Origin: Flavobacteriales bacterium
GTDB lineage: Bacteria; Bacteroidota; Bacteroidia; Flavobacteriales_F; PHOS-HE28
Assembly (NCBI GenBank): GCA_016712535.1
Contig: JADJQW010000003.1
Coordinates: 823,001 to 887,000, forward strand
DNA: 64,000 nucleotides
Reading direction: 5' to 3'
This document shows positions 8,704-17,798 of the stretch, in pieces. The notes beneath the pieces are model-generated. The model was given only the letters and a program-made list of their open reading frames with translations. It was not told the DNA's origin and made no database searches. The translations under genes were made by a program, and so were the position numbers. Numbering within the stretch: position 1 is the first letter of the stretch; each line of letters starts with the position of its first letter.

Positions 8704-9617
8704 TGGGCGATCATGCGTGAGAGGTGCCGTTCGCTGGTCAGGCCGCAGCGTTGCGCGATCTGCTGGCGCGACAGGTCCGGTTGTTTCAGCAGTTCGTTGA
8801 TCAGCTCCTTGCGCAGGAGGGTGATGTACTCCAGCACGGTGAGCGAGGTCTCCCGCCGGAACACCCGGCAGAAGTTGCGGTAGCTCATGTTCGCGCGCTC
8901 AGCCAGTTCGGGCAGGGTGGTGCGGCGGTGGAGGTTCTCCTGCAACCAGTCCTGCACGCGATGGATGCCCGTGTGCATGTGGTTCCGGCTGGCCAGGTAC
9001 ACGCTGTGCTGCGCTTCGGAGCCGTTGCGCCGTTTGTACACGATCAGCTCGCGCGAGATGCGGAAGCTGAACTGCTCACCCTTCAAGCGGGCCAGCACAT
9101 GAAGGGCGACGTCCACGCCTGAGGTAGCGCCCGCGCTGCTGATGATGCCGCGATCCTCCACGAACAGGATGTTCTCCTTCACTTGGGCTTTGGGGTTCAT
9201 GCGCTGCAACTGGGCCGTGCGTTTCCAATGCGTGGTGCAGGCACGGCCGTCCAGCAGCCCCGCCTTGCCCAGCAGGAACACGCCATTGCAGATCCCGCAG
9301 ATGGTGACACCGCGTTCGTGCGCGTCGCGCAGCCGCTCCAAGAGCGCCTTGCTCGGTTGGAACCTGTTCGACAGCACGTACTGTATGTCCGAACTGATCA
9401 CGAACACGTGATCGCCGCGTTGGAGCCGCTGCTTGCCGAAGTCGCTCACACCCGTGAACGAGAGCCCGATGGAGGTATCGATCGGGTCACCCATCGCGCA
9501 ATGCTCCACGGTGATATCAAATCCCTGTGCCTTGGCCTCAAGGAAGACTTGTGCCACGCCACCCAGGTCCAGCAAGTTGGTGCGCGGTTGCAGGAGCAGA
9601 ACAACACGAGGCTTCAT
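8700..9617 (-). CDS. GlxA-type AraC transcriptional regulator (DJ-1/PfpI + HTH)
   Basis: 305 residues. Residues ~4-170 are a DJ-1/PfpI-like domain with the nucleophile-elbow cysteine in ICGICNGVFLLG followed by CTTHW. Residues ~210-305 are an AraC-type double helix-turn-helix (LAERANMSYRNFCRVFRRET; QIAQRCGLTSERHLSRMI). This architecture senses small molecules and activates nearby genes. First gene of the four-gene minus-strand operon, so it probably controls the downstream rhodanese, acetyltransferase and transporter. Effector unknown. Confidence 0.92.
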   Translation of the reverse strand: MKPRVVLLLQPRTNLLDLGGVAQVFLEAKAQGFDITVEHCAMGDPIDTSIGLSFTGVSDFGKQRLQRGDHVFVISSDIQYVLSNRFQPSKALLERLRDAHERGVTICGICNGVFLLGKAGLLDGRACTTHWKRTAQLQRMNPKAQVKENILFVEDRGIISSAGATSGVDVALHVLARLKGEQFSFRISRELIVYKRRNGSEAQHSVYLASRNHMHTGIHRVQDWLQENLHRRTTLPELAERANMSYRNFCRVFRRETSLTVLEYITLLRKELINELLKQPDLSRQQIAQRCGLTSERHLSRMIAQ

Positions 9618-9634
9618 CCATCAACAGTTCACGA

Positions 9635-9642
9635 TGCAAACG
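9635..9642 (-). promoter_or_regulatory. candidate -7 element TACGTTTG
   Basis: Exact TAnnTTTG on the minus strand, 17 bases before the regulator ATG at 9617; likely drives the four-gene operon. Confidence 0.55.
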
Positions 9643-9964
9643 TATAAGTGGTGCCGGATCAAGAACGGCCAAGAACCGGACGGATCGTGCCATCGGCATT
9701 CGCTGGCCCATCGAACGTGCGGTGCGCGGCAGTGCGAGGTCGGTTCCGGTAGCGCATGGGTCACAGGCAACAGCCGCGCAAGGCATTGGCCGCATCATCG
9801 CAAGGCCGAACTATCAGATGGCATGGATACGGTCACGCCCAACAGGGTACGTATTGCCTGACGACCTGCACCGACGACCGACGCCCTTGGTTCGGACGGA
9901 TCACGTGGCCATCATGCGCTGGATCCCGAAGACAGAGGCCCTGCGGTGGCCTGAAGCCACCTCC
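9643..9964. other. intergenic stretch without recognisable gene
   Basis: Short frames on both strands lack family motifs and most would run into neighbours. Nothing RNA-like or repetitive was recognised. Confidence 0.5.
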
Positions 9965-10381
9965 TCATTCCTCCACGTAGTACCAGGCATTGCGGCAGAT
10001 CAAACCGCAAGGGGTATCGTGCACCACCAACATGCCGCGCCGTCCATCCGCGGTGACAAAGGGGCCGCCCATGAACAGGCCCAACAACACCTTTTCAGGA
10101 GGCTGCCACACGCTGCTGTCCCCTCGGCTCACCGACCCAAAGCCACCGTGCTGATCCTCCCTCCACACCATGCGGTACTGGACCTTCGCGGTGTCCTTGG
10201 CGTCGGCGCGTTGCACCATCCGCAGACCTCTTCGGAAATGCATGAAGTCGGCGCTATCGGTGGCGTTCGCGAAATGGATCGGACCGAAATACGTGTGGTC
10301 GTCCATGATATTCGGCAGCGTGTCCTGGGCACGACCGATAGTGCCGAGCAAGAGGAGGGCCGCAAGTAGTCGGGTGCGCAT
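9965..10381 (-). CDS. secreted hypothetical protein
   Basis: 138 residues with a clear signal peptide (MRTRLLAALLLLGTIGRAQ, cut after GRA). The mature part has no motif I recognise; it holds one nearby cysteine pair (TPCGLICRNA) that could form a disulfide, and ends NAWYYVEE. No T9SS sorting domain and no lipobox, so periplasmic or secreted. Isolated gene. Confidence 0.6.
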   Translation of the reverse strand: MRTRLLAALLLLGTIGRAQDTLPNIMDDHTYFGPIHFANATDSADFMHFRRGLRMVQRADAKDTAKVQYRMVWREDQHGGFGSVSRGDSSVWQPPEKVLLGLFMGGPFVTADGRRGMLVVHDTPCGLICRNAWYYVEE

Positions 10382-10624
10382 GATGCGGTGCGGTACACCA
10401 GGGCAAGGGGAAGGTTCAGCGGAGGGGTCCTACGGATAGGTAGAACGAGACCCACTGCACGCGGCAACGAGGTGCGCAACTTCGAGGCCGCAGGGTCCGT
10501 CTGAACGCACAGGCCGCGCACGGCGAGACCAGCTGCGGAAGTTTGCGGCAAGGGCCGCGATCACTAGGCACCCTGCCAGAATCAATAGGATGATGACCGG
10601 CAAGAGCGGCTCAACCGCAACGGG

Positions 10625-10810
10625 TCAACCGACCTTCTTCGGCAGGCGCGTCCAGAAGAGGATGGAGAACGCGAGCCCCGCGAAGAAGGTGGATGCTGCC
10701 CGTGCGGCATGCCCTGCGCGCAGGCTGAGTATCGCTGATGCGGTGACGCAGCACATGATCAACACGATCAAGGTGATGATCGCTACGCGGAGACGACCCG
10801 GGGTGAGCAT
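10625..10810 (-). CDS. small two-helix membrane protein
   Basis: 61 residues with two hydrophobic segments (VAIITLIVLIMCCVTASAIL and AASTFFAGLAFSILFW) and a basic end. Family not recognised. The call rests on composition and on a -7-like element exactly 4 bases before the ATG, the same spacing as four better-supported genes here. Confidence 0.5.
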   Translation of the reverse strand: MLTPGRLRVAIITLIVLIMCCVTASAILSLRAGHAARAASTFFAGLAFSILFWTRLPKKVG

Positions 10811-10814
10811 GGCG

Positions 10815-10822
10815 TGAAGGTA
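10815..10822 (-). promoter_or_regulatory. candidate -7 element TACCTTCA
   Basis: 4 bases upstream of the ATG at 10810, implying a leaderless mRNA if used. Confidence 0.35.
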
Positions 10823-11150
10823 GAGGCCGCGTGATCCGCGATAGTAGTGAACACGATCGCATCGCCGGGTCTATCGCCGACAACCCCACCAATTGATAAG
10901 GTGGCCGGTCGGATCGGTGACGCTGATATCCGGGATGCCACGGCCGAATTGCCGGATCGTTGTGCGATGGCAGCGCAGCTGCTTTGGAGGATGGCCTAGG
11001 GCGATGGGCTGACTCGGATTCTGGGCTTCGGTGTCTTGTCCTGAAATGGGTTTACGCAAACCAGCGCCGCATGGAAAGCAAGTTCAAGATGAACGCCGCA
11101 AGGCCTTCGTTCCCGAAGCCCCTGCGGCGATCAGTGGCCGTGTGCTTGGC
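10823..11150. other. intergenic stretch without recognisable gene
   Basis: Lies between the starts or ends of two minus-strand genes. No convincing frame, RNA gene or repeat seen. Confidence 0.45.
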
Positions 11151-13706
11151 TCACCATACGAAGCGCTTCACCTGCCGCGCATCGCCGTTGTGCACCTGCA
11201 CGGTGTAAGCGCCGCGCGCGAAGTCGGTCATGGGCAGGTCCGTGCGGTCGGCGGTGATGCGGCCGGTGGAGAGCGTGCGGCCGGTGGCATCGAGGAGCAA
11301 ATAGCTGTTGCCGATGAGGGAGGCATCGGAGAGCAGTTGCACGCCATCGGTGGTGGGCAGCAGGCGCAGGTCGGCGGTGGTGGCGGCCATTACGCCGGTG
11401 TTCACGTTGATGTTCACGGTATAGTCCTCGGTCTCACCGGTAGGCGCGCTCACGCAGGCATCGCTGATGCCGGTGGGTGCGCAGCGCACGCGCATGCGCT
11501 TGGGGCCGAGCGGTGTTCCCGGTGGTACGTTGAAGATGAGCAGCTCCGTGGCATACGGGTCCGCAATGACGATCCAGCCCAGCGATTCCTGCGCATCATC
11601 GAAGTCGTTGTCGTTGTTGTAGTCGATCCACGCGCTGTAGCTGTTGCCTCCGTTCGCGCCACTGGTGATGAACAAGGGCGCGGCCTGCCCCACCATCAGG
11701 TCGGCGGTCTGTGCCGTGTAGTCGCGGTAGGCCGCTGCGAAGGTGCCGCCGGTGCTCATGTTCTCGATGGTGCCCAGTTGCACACCATCGATGAAATCGC
11801 CGCCCGTGGTCCACGCGTTGACGAAGGGAATGCACGGGCCGTTGGGGTCTTCCACGGCGACCACCCAATCGAAGATCTGTCCGTAGAGCTGATCCTCGCA
11901 CGGATCCACCAGCGGGTAGTTGGCATCATCGTTCGCACGCAGGCGCATGAAGTGCTGGCCGGGCGGACAATTGGCGGGTATCGTGAAGCCGATCGCCATC
12001 AGTTGTCCGGCGGAGGCACTGGAACTGGTTGCCAGCACTTCGTTCATATCGGCGAAGTCGCCATCGTCGTTCATGTCCATGCACACGCGGTACGTTTCAG
12101 GGACATAGGCCCCGGCTTCGAAACTGATCCCGTAACTGCTTCCGCGTTCCCAGTGGTAGGGTGTGGAAGCCGACCAGGCGTAATAGGGAAAGGCCGTTTG
12201 CGTTGCCTGCGCGACCCCCTGAACGGAGGGGTTGGCGAAGCCGTCGCCGAGTTGTGTGCCATACCCCAGCAAGGGCAGGCAGGGCCAACCACTGTGCCCT
12301 ACGGCGAGCCCGAAGTCCACGGCGCTGCCGGCCGCAGCAGGATCGCACGGACCCACTTCTTCGCTAACGGAGCTCACACGCATGCGCGCGTAGCCGAACA
12401 TGTCTGCTGGCGGGGTGACCTCAATGGTGTACTCCTCGAATTCGACCCCTTGGAACAGGAATGTCAACAGATCCCCTGCATCGAAACCGTCGCCGTTCCA
12501 GTCGATCCACACATAGGTACCGGGCGTTGTCAACGGGCCGCCGGTGATGTGGAGCGAACTGGGTACACCCGCCTGCAGGTGCGCTGCGAATTCCGTTGCA
12601 TCGGTGTAGCCCGAAGCAGGCGCGTTCGGTGAGGTCCAATGCATGTCTTCCAACTGCACATCGGTCACGTAGTTGCCTTGGCTGGCTTGCGCCGCGTAAA
12701 GGGGAATGCAGGTTTGGCCATCGTCGATCACCACGGTGTAGTCCTCGGTCTCGCCGTAGCCGTAGGTGCCGCAGGCGTCGCTCGGTATGGTGTCATAAGT
12801 GCACATCACGCGCATGCGCGTGTAGCCGTTAGGTGTTCCAGCCGGAATCACTAGGTTGAACGAGACCACTTGGTTGGGAAGGAAGGCGCTGACCAAGGCG
12901 GTCCGCTCAGTTAGCGAGAAGGCACCGTTCCGGTCCAGATCAACCCAAACGGAGTAATAGTTGGGGTAGTCTATGGTCGAGTAGTGCGTGCCGGCGGTGA
13001 TGATCATGGGGGTGTTCACATCCGGCGTCAATGACGTGATGTAGTTCGGCCCGGCATGGGTGAGGTCGCTGTACGGTGTGGAACCAGTTCCTGAAGCGCT
13101 GTTGTTGATGGTGCCGACGATCACATCGCTGATGAAGTCTTCCTGGGTGGTTCCGTACAGGTACACCGGTATGCACGGCGCGCCATTGTCGATCACCACG
13201 ATGTAGTCCTCGGTCTCGCCGAAGAGGTAGTAACCGCAGGGCTCAGTGGGGGCGGTCAGACCTCCGCTCGCGATGCGCATGCTGGTATAGCCAACGGCTG
13301 CTTCGGCCGGTATCGTCATGTTCACCGTGGTCACTTGCACCCCTGCACCACTTGTTGCGGCTTGCACCAACAACTCGTTCGACTCGTAGATGAGGTCGTG
13401 GTCCAGGTCCACCCAGATCGAATACGTTTGAATATCGGCGGCGGGTCCGGAAGTGATGGTCGCCTGATAGGTGCCGCCAGGTGCCACGGCGGTGAAGGTG
13501 CCGGGACCTCCGTTGGTGTAGCTCGTGAAGCCCGGAGCTGCGGTAGCGCCGGTACCGACTTTGTCGATGGTTCCCATTTCGAAACCATCGATGTAGTGGC
13601 CGAAGATACCGGCATCAACGTACTCCGGTTGGCAATAGGTTTGAGCGAGCGCTGCCATGGGGAGCGACACGCAACCGATGAGGAGAAGGCGTAGAGACGG
13701 TTTCAT
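11151..13706 (-). CDS. GEVED-repeat T9SS cargo protein
   Basis: 851 residues. Signal peptide MKPSLRLLLIGCVSLPMAALA. Then about five ~150-residue repeats, each with a 'YSxWVDLDxDxxxxxxE' segment and most closing with a GEVED-type motif (FGETEDYIVVIDNG; YGETEDYTVVIDDG; PTGETEDYTVNINV). The aspartate-rich segments (DLDHDLIYESNE, DYNNDNDFDDAQE) look calcium-binding. The last ~75 residues (LLLDATGRTLSTG ... ARGAYTVQVHNGDARQVKRF) are a T9SS sorting domain. Probably a large surface adhesin-like protein. Divergent from the sensor kinase gene, with palindromes between them that could coordinate the two. Confidence 0.88.
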   Translation of the reverse strand: MKPSLRLLLIGCVSLPMAALAQTYCQPEYVDAGIFGHYIDGFEMGTIDKVGTGATAAPGFTSYTNGGPGTFTAVAPGGTYQATITSGPAADIQTYSIWVDLDHDLIYESNELLVQAATSGAGVQVTTVNMTIPAEAAVGYTSMRIASGGLTAPTEPCGYYLFGETEDYIVVIDNGAPCIPVYLYGTTQEDFISDVIVGTINNSASGTGSTPYSDLTHAGPNYITSLTPDVNTPMIITAGTHYSTIDYPNYYSVWVDLDRNGAFSLTERTALVSAFLPNQVVSFNLVIPAGTPNGYTRMRVMCTYDTIPSDACGTYGYGETEDYTVVIDDGQTCIPLYAAQASQGNYVTDVQLEDMHWTSPNAPASGYTDATEFAAHLQAGVPSSLHITGGPLTTPGTYVWIDWNGDGFDAGDLLTFLFQGVEFEEYTIEVTPPADMFGYARMRVSSVSEEVGPCDPAAAGSAVDFGLAVGHSGWPCLPLLGYGTQLGDGFANPSVQGVAQATQTAFPYYAWSASTPYHWERGSSYGISFEAGAYVPETYRVCMDMNDDGDFADMNEVLATSSSASAGQLMAIGFTIPANCPPGQHFMRLRANDDANYPLVDPCEDQLYGQIFDWVVAVEDPNGPCIPFVNAWTTGGDFIDGVQLGTIENMSTGGTFAAAYRDYTAQTADLMVGQAAPLFITSGANGGNSYSAWIDYNNDNDFDDAQESLGWIVIADPYATELLIFNVPPGTPLGPKRMRVRCAPTGISDACVSAPTGETEDYTVNINVNTGVMAATTADLRLLPTTDGVQLLSDASLIGNSYLLLDATGRTLSTGRITADRTDLPMTDFARGAYTVQVHNGDARQVKRFVW

Positions 13707-13772
13707 GGGAATGGAGCTTGCTCGTCAGTGATGGGATTCGACACTGCAAACGAACTCCACGCGGCACGGCAC

Positions 13773-13785
13773 CACAATCGTTGTG
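13773..13785. promoter_or_regulatory. small palindrome CACAATCGTTGTG
   Basis: Perfect 5-base arms around TCG, in the gap between the divergent GEVED and sensor genes; it runs into a half-site GTCCAATGA (13785-13793). Confidence 0.3.
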
Positions 13786-13810
13786 TCCAATGAGCCGGGC
13801 CTCGGCAGGC

Positions 13811-13828
13811 ATCATTGGGTCCAATGAT
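13811..13828. promoter_or_regulatory. operator-like palindrome ATCATTGG-GT-CCAATGAT
   Basis: Perfect 8-base arms with a 2-base spacer, upstream of the sensor promoter. A near copy lies just before the response regulator gene (16959-16974). Confidence 0.5.
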
Positions 13829-13849
13829 TCGCACCCGTGGGCTAATGCC

Positions 13850-13857
13850 TAAGTTTC
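13850..13857 (+). promoter_or_regulatory. candidate -7 element TAAGTTTC
   Basis: 11 bases before ATG 13869; supports that start over the more upstream ATG at 13815. Confidence 0.35.
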
Positions 13858-13868
13858 CCGAAGAAGCG

Positions 13869-16800
13869 ATGCGCGCGAGCCCTCTGCCGAACACCCTGGC
13901 AGCCCTGATCATGGGTCTGTCGGTGGTGCCGTCCGCGGCCCAAGAGGCTGTGCGGACCTCCGAGCTTCCCGTTGAATGGATCACGGTGGACGATGGCCTG
14001 CCGCAGGGCATGGTGCGCGCCATACTCCAGGACCGCACCGGTTACCTGTGGTTCGGTACGAAGGATGGACTTGCTCGAAGTGATGGCTATGGCTACACCG
14101 TCTTCCGGCACGATGAACGCGACAGCCTGAGCCTCTGTGCCGATCACATCAGCGCCTTGTGCGAGGACCGTGCGGGCAACTTGTGGATCGGAACGGAGAG
14201 CGGTGCGGTGGACCGTTACGATCCGCGCACCGGTGTGTTCGCCCACATCGTTCGGGCCGTTCCCTCCGCGGTGGCGATGCCCAGGGCCGTGCGTCAGTTC
14301 TGTGAAGTAGAAGGCAGAGGCATGCTCGTGCTGGATGTGCAAGGCACGGTTTCCTTCGCAGGGTCCGGTGCGGTGCGGGAAGTCGCGCAACACATCGAGG
14401 CGTTGGCTTGCGGCCGCAACAACGAGGTTTGGATGCTTGGCACCGATCAGCTGGTGATCAAAGCGCTCGAGGCCGACCTTTCGCGTTCACCCTTGAAGGC
14501 CCTGGCCTTGCCCGCGACCACAGCGCCAGCGTCCTTGCTCGTGGACACGGTGGGCGATCGCATGGTGATGGTGCGGCAGGACCAGGTCGTTCTCTTCGAT
14601 CGGAAGTCGCGTTCGCCCACGGATACCATCGTCTTGCATGCGGATGACGGGGAGCTTGGCGCATCGATGTTGGATGGCGACAAGCTGTGGTTGGGCTTCC
14701 GGGGCATTGCAGGTGCTTGGTGCGTTGCGTTGAACGACGGTCGTTCGGTGCGCAATGGATTCGCCGAAGTGAACGGTGGCACCCTGCCCGCGGACGTCGT
14801 TGTGAACACCTTCGCCAAGGACCGTACCGGCAACCTATGGATCGGCACCACGGGCTATGGCGTGCTGCTGCATCGCGCGCTGGCCGGCCGCTTCCACCGC
14901 TTGTTCCAAGGTTCCAGTCCGTGGTTGGTGAAAGCCGACCGCGCCGGGCGCTACGTGGTGGCCACCACGGACATGCTGTGGCTGAACCCGCCGGACAGCC
15001 TGGTGCGGCCGATACCGCTCAAAGAAGCCCTCGCACCCACGGGCCGCGGACCCAGCTGGTCCTGTTTCAAGCGCGATGACGATGGGAATTGGTGGGCGTG
15101 CGTAACGCTGAAGGAGAACAAGCTGCTGCGCTACACGGAAGGAAGCGCTGCGCCCGTGTCCGTTCCGTTGGGCACACAGGAAGAGCCCTTGATGCTGGTG
15201 GACTGCGACAGCCCGGACCTGTGGATACTCGCCAGCAGCACCGTTGGCAAGCCCGCCGATCTCCTGCTCCGTTTCGATCCACGCGCGCTGCGCATCACCG
15301 CGCGCTACGCGCTGCCCTTCGCGCTGCACGAGGTGGACTACCGCGCCATTTCCGCCATGCACTTCGGCGCGGGGGGTACGCTTTGGCTCGGCACGCGACA
15401 AGGCCTGTTGGAATGGCGCCCTGCAGTACAGCAATGGACGGTGCACCGGCATGATGCGGCCGAACCGCGCTCACTTCCCAGCGATCGCATCTTCTCCCTG
15501 TGCCCCGATCCCGATCGGCCGGACAGCTTCCTCTGGGTGGGCACGGAGGATGCCGGGCTCGCGCGCGTGGACGTGCGCACGTACACGACGACCACCTTCG
15601 ATGTGCGCACGGGACTGCCCAACAACACCATCTACGGCGTGCTCGCCGATGCACGCCACCAGCTGTGGGTGAGCACCAACAACGGCCTGTGCCGTTTCGA
15701 CCCGCGGACCGGTGCCACGCGCAATTACTCCCGCAACGATGGTCTGGCAGGGACGGAATTCAATCGCTACAGTGCGACAGTGGGCGCCGATGGCAACTTC
15801 TACTTCGCCGGCACGAACGGCGTCACCTGGTTCGATCTTACTACGCTGTACGACGAGATGGGCCCCTCCGCCACGGTGATCACGGGGCTGGGCCTGGCCA
15901 ACACGCCCGTTGCCTGGGTGAAGCGGACGGGGGAGCCGGATGCCTTCCTGTTGCCATCGCCGCCGGACCACCTGACCGAACTGACGCTGCCCTATGCGGA
16001 ACGTTCGCTCACCATCCATTTCGCGTGCATGGACCTCGGTGCCCCGTGGAAGAACCGCTTCCGCTACAAGCTCGAAGGCTTCCACACCGATTGGGTGGAC
16101 GCGGGCACCACGCACCAGGCCAGCTTCACCAACCTGGATCCCGGCACCTACACCTTCCGCGTGCAAGGCCGCAACAGTGCCGAGGTGTGGGACGAGCAAG
16201 GCGCCACGCTCCAGCTGATCATCGAACCGCCGTGGTGGGGCACCTGGTGGTTCCGCGGTGCGGTGCTGCTGGTGCTGGGCGGCGGGCTCTACGCGTTCTA
16301 CCGCTACCGCTTGGCGCAGGCGATGAAGGTGGTGGCGGTGCGCGAACGCATCGCACGCGACCTGCACGACGAGATCGGGTCCACGCTCAGCAGCGTGTCC
16401 TTGTACAGTTCCGTGGCGCAGAAGAAGGTGGCGCAGAAGGCGCCCGAGGCCAACGAATTGCTGGCGCGCATCAGCGAGAGCACCACGCAGGTGCTGGAGT
16501 CCATCAACGACATCGTGTGGGCCGTGAACGCGGACAACGACGACATGGAGCACCTGGTGAAGCGCACGATCGACCACGCCGTGCGCATGACCGAGACGCG
16601 CGGATGCGCGCTGCACGTCGACCACGACCCCGCTTTGCGCGCGCTGCCGCTGGACATGTCGGCGCGCAAGAACCTCTACCTCGTGTTCAAAGAGGCCGTG
16701 AACAACGCCGTGAAGTACAGCGACTGCACCGAATTGCGCGTGACGCTGGTACGCGACCGGTCGCAGATCGTCCTGAGCATCGCCGACAACGGTAAAGGCT

Positions 16801-17000
16801 TCGATACCGCACACGTGCACAGCGCCACCGGTGGCGGCAATGGCCTGCCCAACATGCGCAAGCGCGCGGCGGAGCTCGGAGCCACGCTCACCATCACGTC
16901 CGAAGTCGGCAAGGGCACCCGCATCGAACTGCGTTTCGTGCCCGATGGCCGCTCAAAATCATTGGACGCAATGACGGATGCGCCCACCGCGTCGGAATAG
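13869..17000 (+). CDS. propeller-sensor histidine kinase (Reg_prop, Y_Y_Y, HisKA_3)
   Basis: 1043 residues from ATG 13869, where a signal peptide starts (MRASPLPNTLAALIMGLSVV). An open frame to 13815 adds 18 residues that hide it. Two-component regulator propeller blades fill ~30-690 (IDDGLPQG-like start; LWFGTKDGLARSDGYGY; NNTIYGVLADARHQLWVSTN). A Y_Y_Y domain follows (FRYKLEGFHTDWVDAG), then one membrane helix after WWGTWWFRG. The cytoplasmic part has the HisKA_3 phospho-site RDLHDEIGSTLS and an ATPase (NAVKYSD; ADNGKGFD; GNGLPNM). Periplasmic ligand unknown. Its response regulator follows 24 bases downstream. Confidence 0.93.
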   Translation: MRASPLPNTLAALIMGLSVVPSAAQEAVRTSELPVEWITVDDGLPQGMVRAILQDRTGYLWFGTKDGLARSDGYGYTVFRHDERDSLSLCADHISALCEDRAGNLWIGTESGAVDRYDPRTGVFAHIVRAVPSAVAMPRAVRQFCEVEGRGMLVLDVQGTVSFAGSGAVREVAQHIEALACGRNNEVWMLGTDQLVIKALEADLSRSPLKALALPATTAPASLLVDTVGDRMVMVRQDQVVLFDRKSRSPTDTIVLHADDGELGASMLDGDKLWLGFRGIAGAWCVALNDGRSVRNGFAEVNGGTLPADVVVNTFAKDRTGNLWIGTTGYGVLLHRALAGRFHRLFQGSSPWLVKADRAGRYVVATTDMLWLNPPDSLVRPIPLKEALAPTGRGPSWSCFKRDDDGNWWACVTLKENKLLRYTEGSAAPVSVPLGTQEEPLMLVDCDSPDLWILASSTVGKPADLLLRFDPRALRITARYALPFALHEVDYRAISAMHFGAGGTLWLGTRQGLLEWRPAVQQWTVHRHDAAEPRSLPSDRIFSLCPDPDRPDSFLWVGTEDAGLARVDVRTYTTTTFDVRTGLPNNTIYGVLADARHQLWVSTNNGLCRFDPRTGATRNYSRNDGLAGTEFNRYSATVGADGNFYFAGTNGVTWFDLTTLYDEMGPSATVITGLGLANTPVAWVKRTGEPDAFLLPSPPDHLTELTLPYAERSLTIHFACMDLGAPWKNRFRYKLEGFHTDWVDAGTTHQASFTNLDPGTYTFRVQGRNSAEVWDEQGATLQLIIEPPWWGTWWFRGAVLLVLGGGLYAFYRYRLAQAMKVVAVRERIARDLHDEIGSTLSSVSLYSSVAQKKVAQKAPEANELLARISESTTQVLESINDIVWAVNADNDDMEHLVKRTIDHAVRMTETRGCALHVDHDPALRALPLDMSARKNLYLVFKEAVNNAVKYSDCTELRVTLVRDRSQIVLSIADNGKGFDTAHVHSATGGGNGLPNMRKRAAELGATLTITSEVGKGTRIELRFVPDGRSKSLDAMTDAPTASE
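16959..16974. promoter_or_regulatory. second operator-like palindrome TCATTGGACGCAATGA
   Basis: Matches the 13811 palindrome except for the spacer and one arm base. It lies in the last codons of the sensor gene, directly upstream of the response regulator promoter. Confidence 0.4.
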
Positions 17001-17005
17001 TTTTG
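16998..17005 (+). promoter_or_regulatory. candidate -7 element TAGTTTTG
   Basis: Exact TAnnTTTG starting in the sensor stop codon, 19 bases before the regulator ATG; would let the regulator be transcribed separately. Confidence 0.45.
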
Positions 17006-17024
17006 CCCGCGAACGACGATACAG

Positions 17025-17663
17025 ATGAGCATCCGCGTAGCCGTATTCGATGACAACGCCAAGCGCCGCGAAGGGCTGCAGCTGCTCATCGACAGCACGG
17101 ACAACATGACCTGCGTGGGCGCCTGGCCCGATTGCCGCGAGGTGGTGCGACATGTGGCGGAGACCACGCCGGATGTGGTGCTCATGGACATCGACATGCC
17201 GCACGTGGACGGCATCGAGGGCGTCACCCTCATCCGCAAGCAGTTCAAGGACGTGAAGATCCTGATGCAGACCGTGCTGGAGGACAATGCGCGCATCTTC
17301 TCGTCCATCCTCGCCGGCGCGGATGGTTACCTGCTGAAGCAGACCCAACCCGGCAAGCTCATCGAAGGCATCGTGGAGGTGACCCAAGGCGGTGCGCCCA
17401 TGACGCCGGTGATCGCCGCGAAGGTGCTGAAGCTCTTCGCGCAGCGTGGTTCCAACAGCAAGGCCATCGACTTCCAGCTCAGCGAACGCGAACTGGAGAT
17501 CCTGAAGCTGCTGGCGGAAGGCTACAGCTACAAGATCATCGCCGCGAAGTGCAACATCAGCTACGCTACGGTGAACACGCACGTGAGCCACATCTACGAG
17601 AAGCTCCAGGTGAAGGGCGTGGCCAGCGCGGTGAACCTGGCGGTGCGGGAGGGCTTGATCTGA
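17025..17663 (+). CDS. NarL/LuxR-family response regulator
   Basis: 212 residues. Receiver domain 1-120 with acidic pair D9-D10, phospho-acceptor D55 in VVLMDIDMPHVDGIEG, and a C-terminal lysine in YLLKQTQPGKLIEG. LuxR-type helix-turn-helix 145-210 (LSERELEILKLLAEGYSYKI; ISYATVNTHVSHIYEKL). Pairs with the HisKA_3 kinase directly upstream, as is usual for this class. The twin palindromes at 13811 and 16959 are its plausible binding sites. Confidence 0.95.
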   Translation: MSIRVAVFDDNAKRREGLQLLIDSTDNMTCVGAWPDCREVVRHVAETTPDVVLMDIDMPHVDGIEGVTLIRKQFKDVKILMQTVLEDNARIFSSILAGADGYLLKQTQPGKLIEGIVEVTQGGAPMTPVIAAKVLKLFAQRGSNSKAIDFQLSERELEILKLLAEGYSYKIIAAKCNISYATVNTHVSHIYEKLQVKGVASAVNLAVREGLI

Positions 17664-17722
17664 GGGGGCGGTTCAACCGGTGATCGCGTCGAACACCCCC
17701 ATGTTGAGCTCCCTCGTTGCCA

Positions 17723-17741
17723 CCCCGGGCTTGACCCGGGG
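17723..17741. repeat. hairpin CCCCGGG-CTTGA-CCCGGGG
   Basis: Perfect 7-base arms and 5-base loop, inserted within the carboxylase fragment. Same design as the 17780 hairpin. Confidence 0.6.
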
Positions 17742-17779
17742 CTGGCTGGCCGCTTCGATGCCCATGCTGATCCATCCCG

Positions 17780-17798
17780 TCCCGGGTCTCGCCCGGGA
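17780..17798. repeat. hairpin TCCCGGG-TCTCG-CCCGGGA
   Basis: Perfect 7-base arms and 5-base loop. The unit CCCGGGATGAC follows twice (17792 and 17805), suggesting nested copies of a short palindromic repeat. Confidence 0.6.

Noticed and set aside
15471..16820. 449-codon minus-strand frame opposite the sensor kinase
   Set aside because: Shadow frame of His/Val/Arg-rich composition with no domain.
17025..17663. Response regulator as separate orphan
   Set aside because: It begins 24 bases after the kinase stop and shares its operator-like motif, so it is paired with it.
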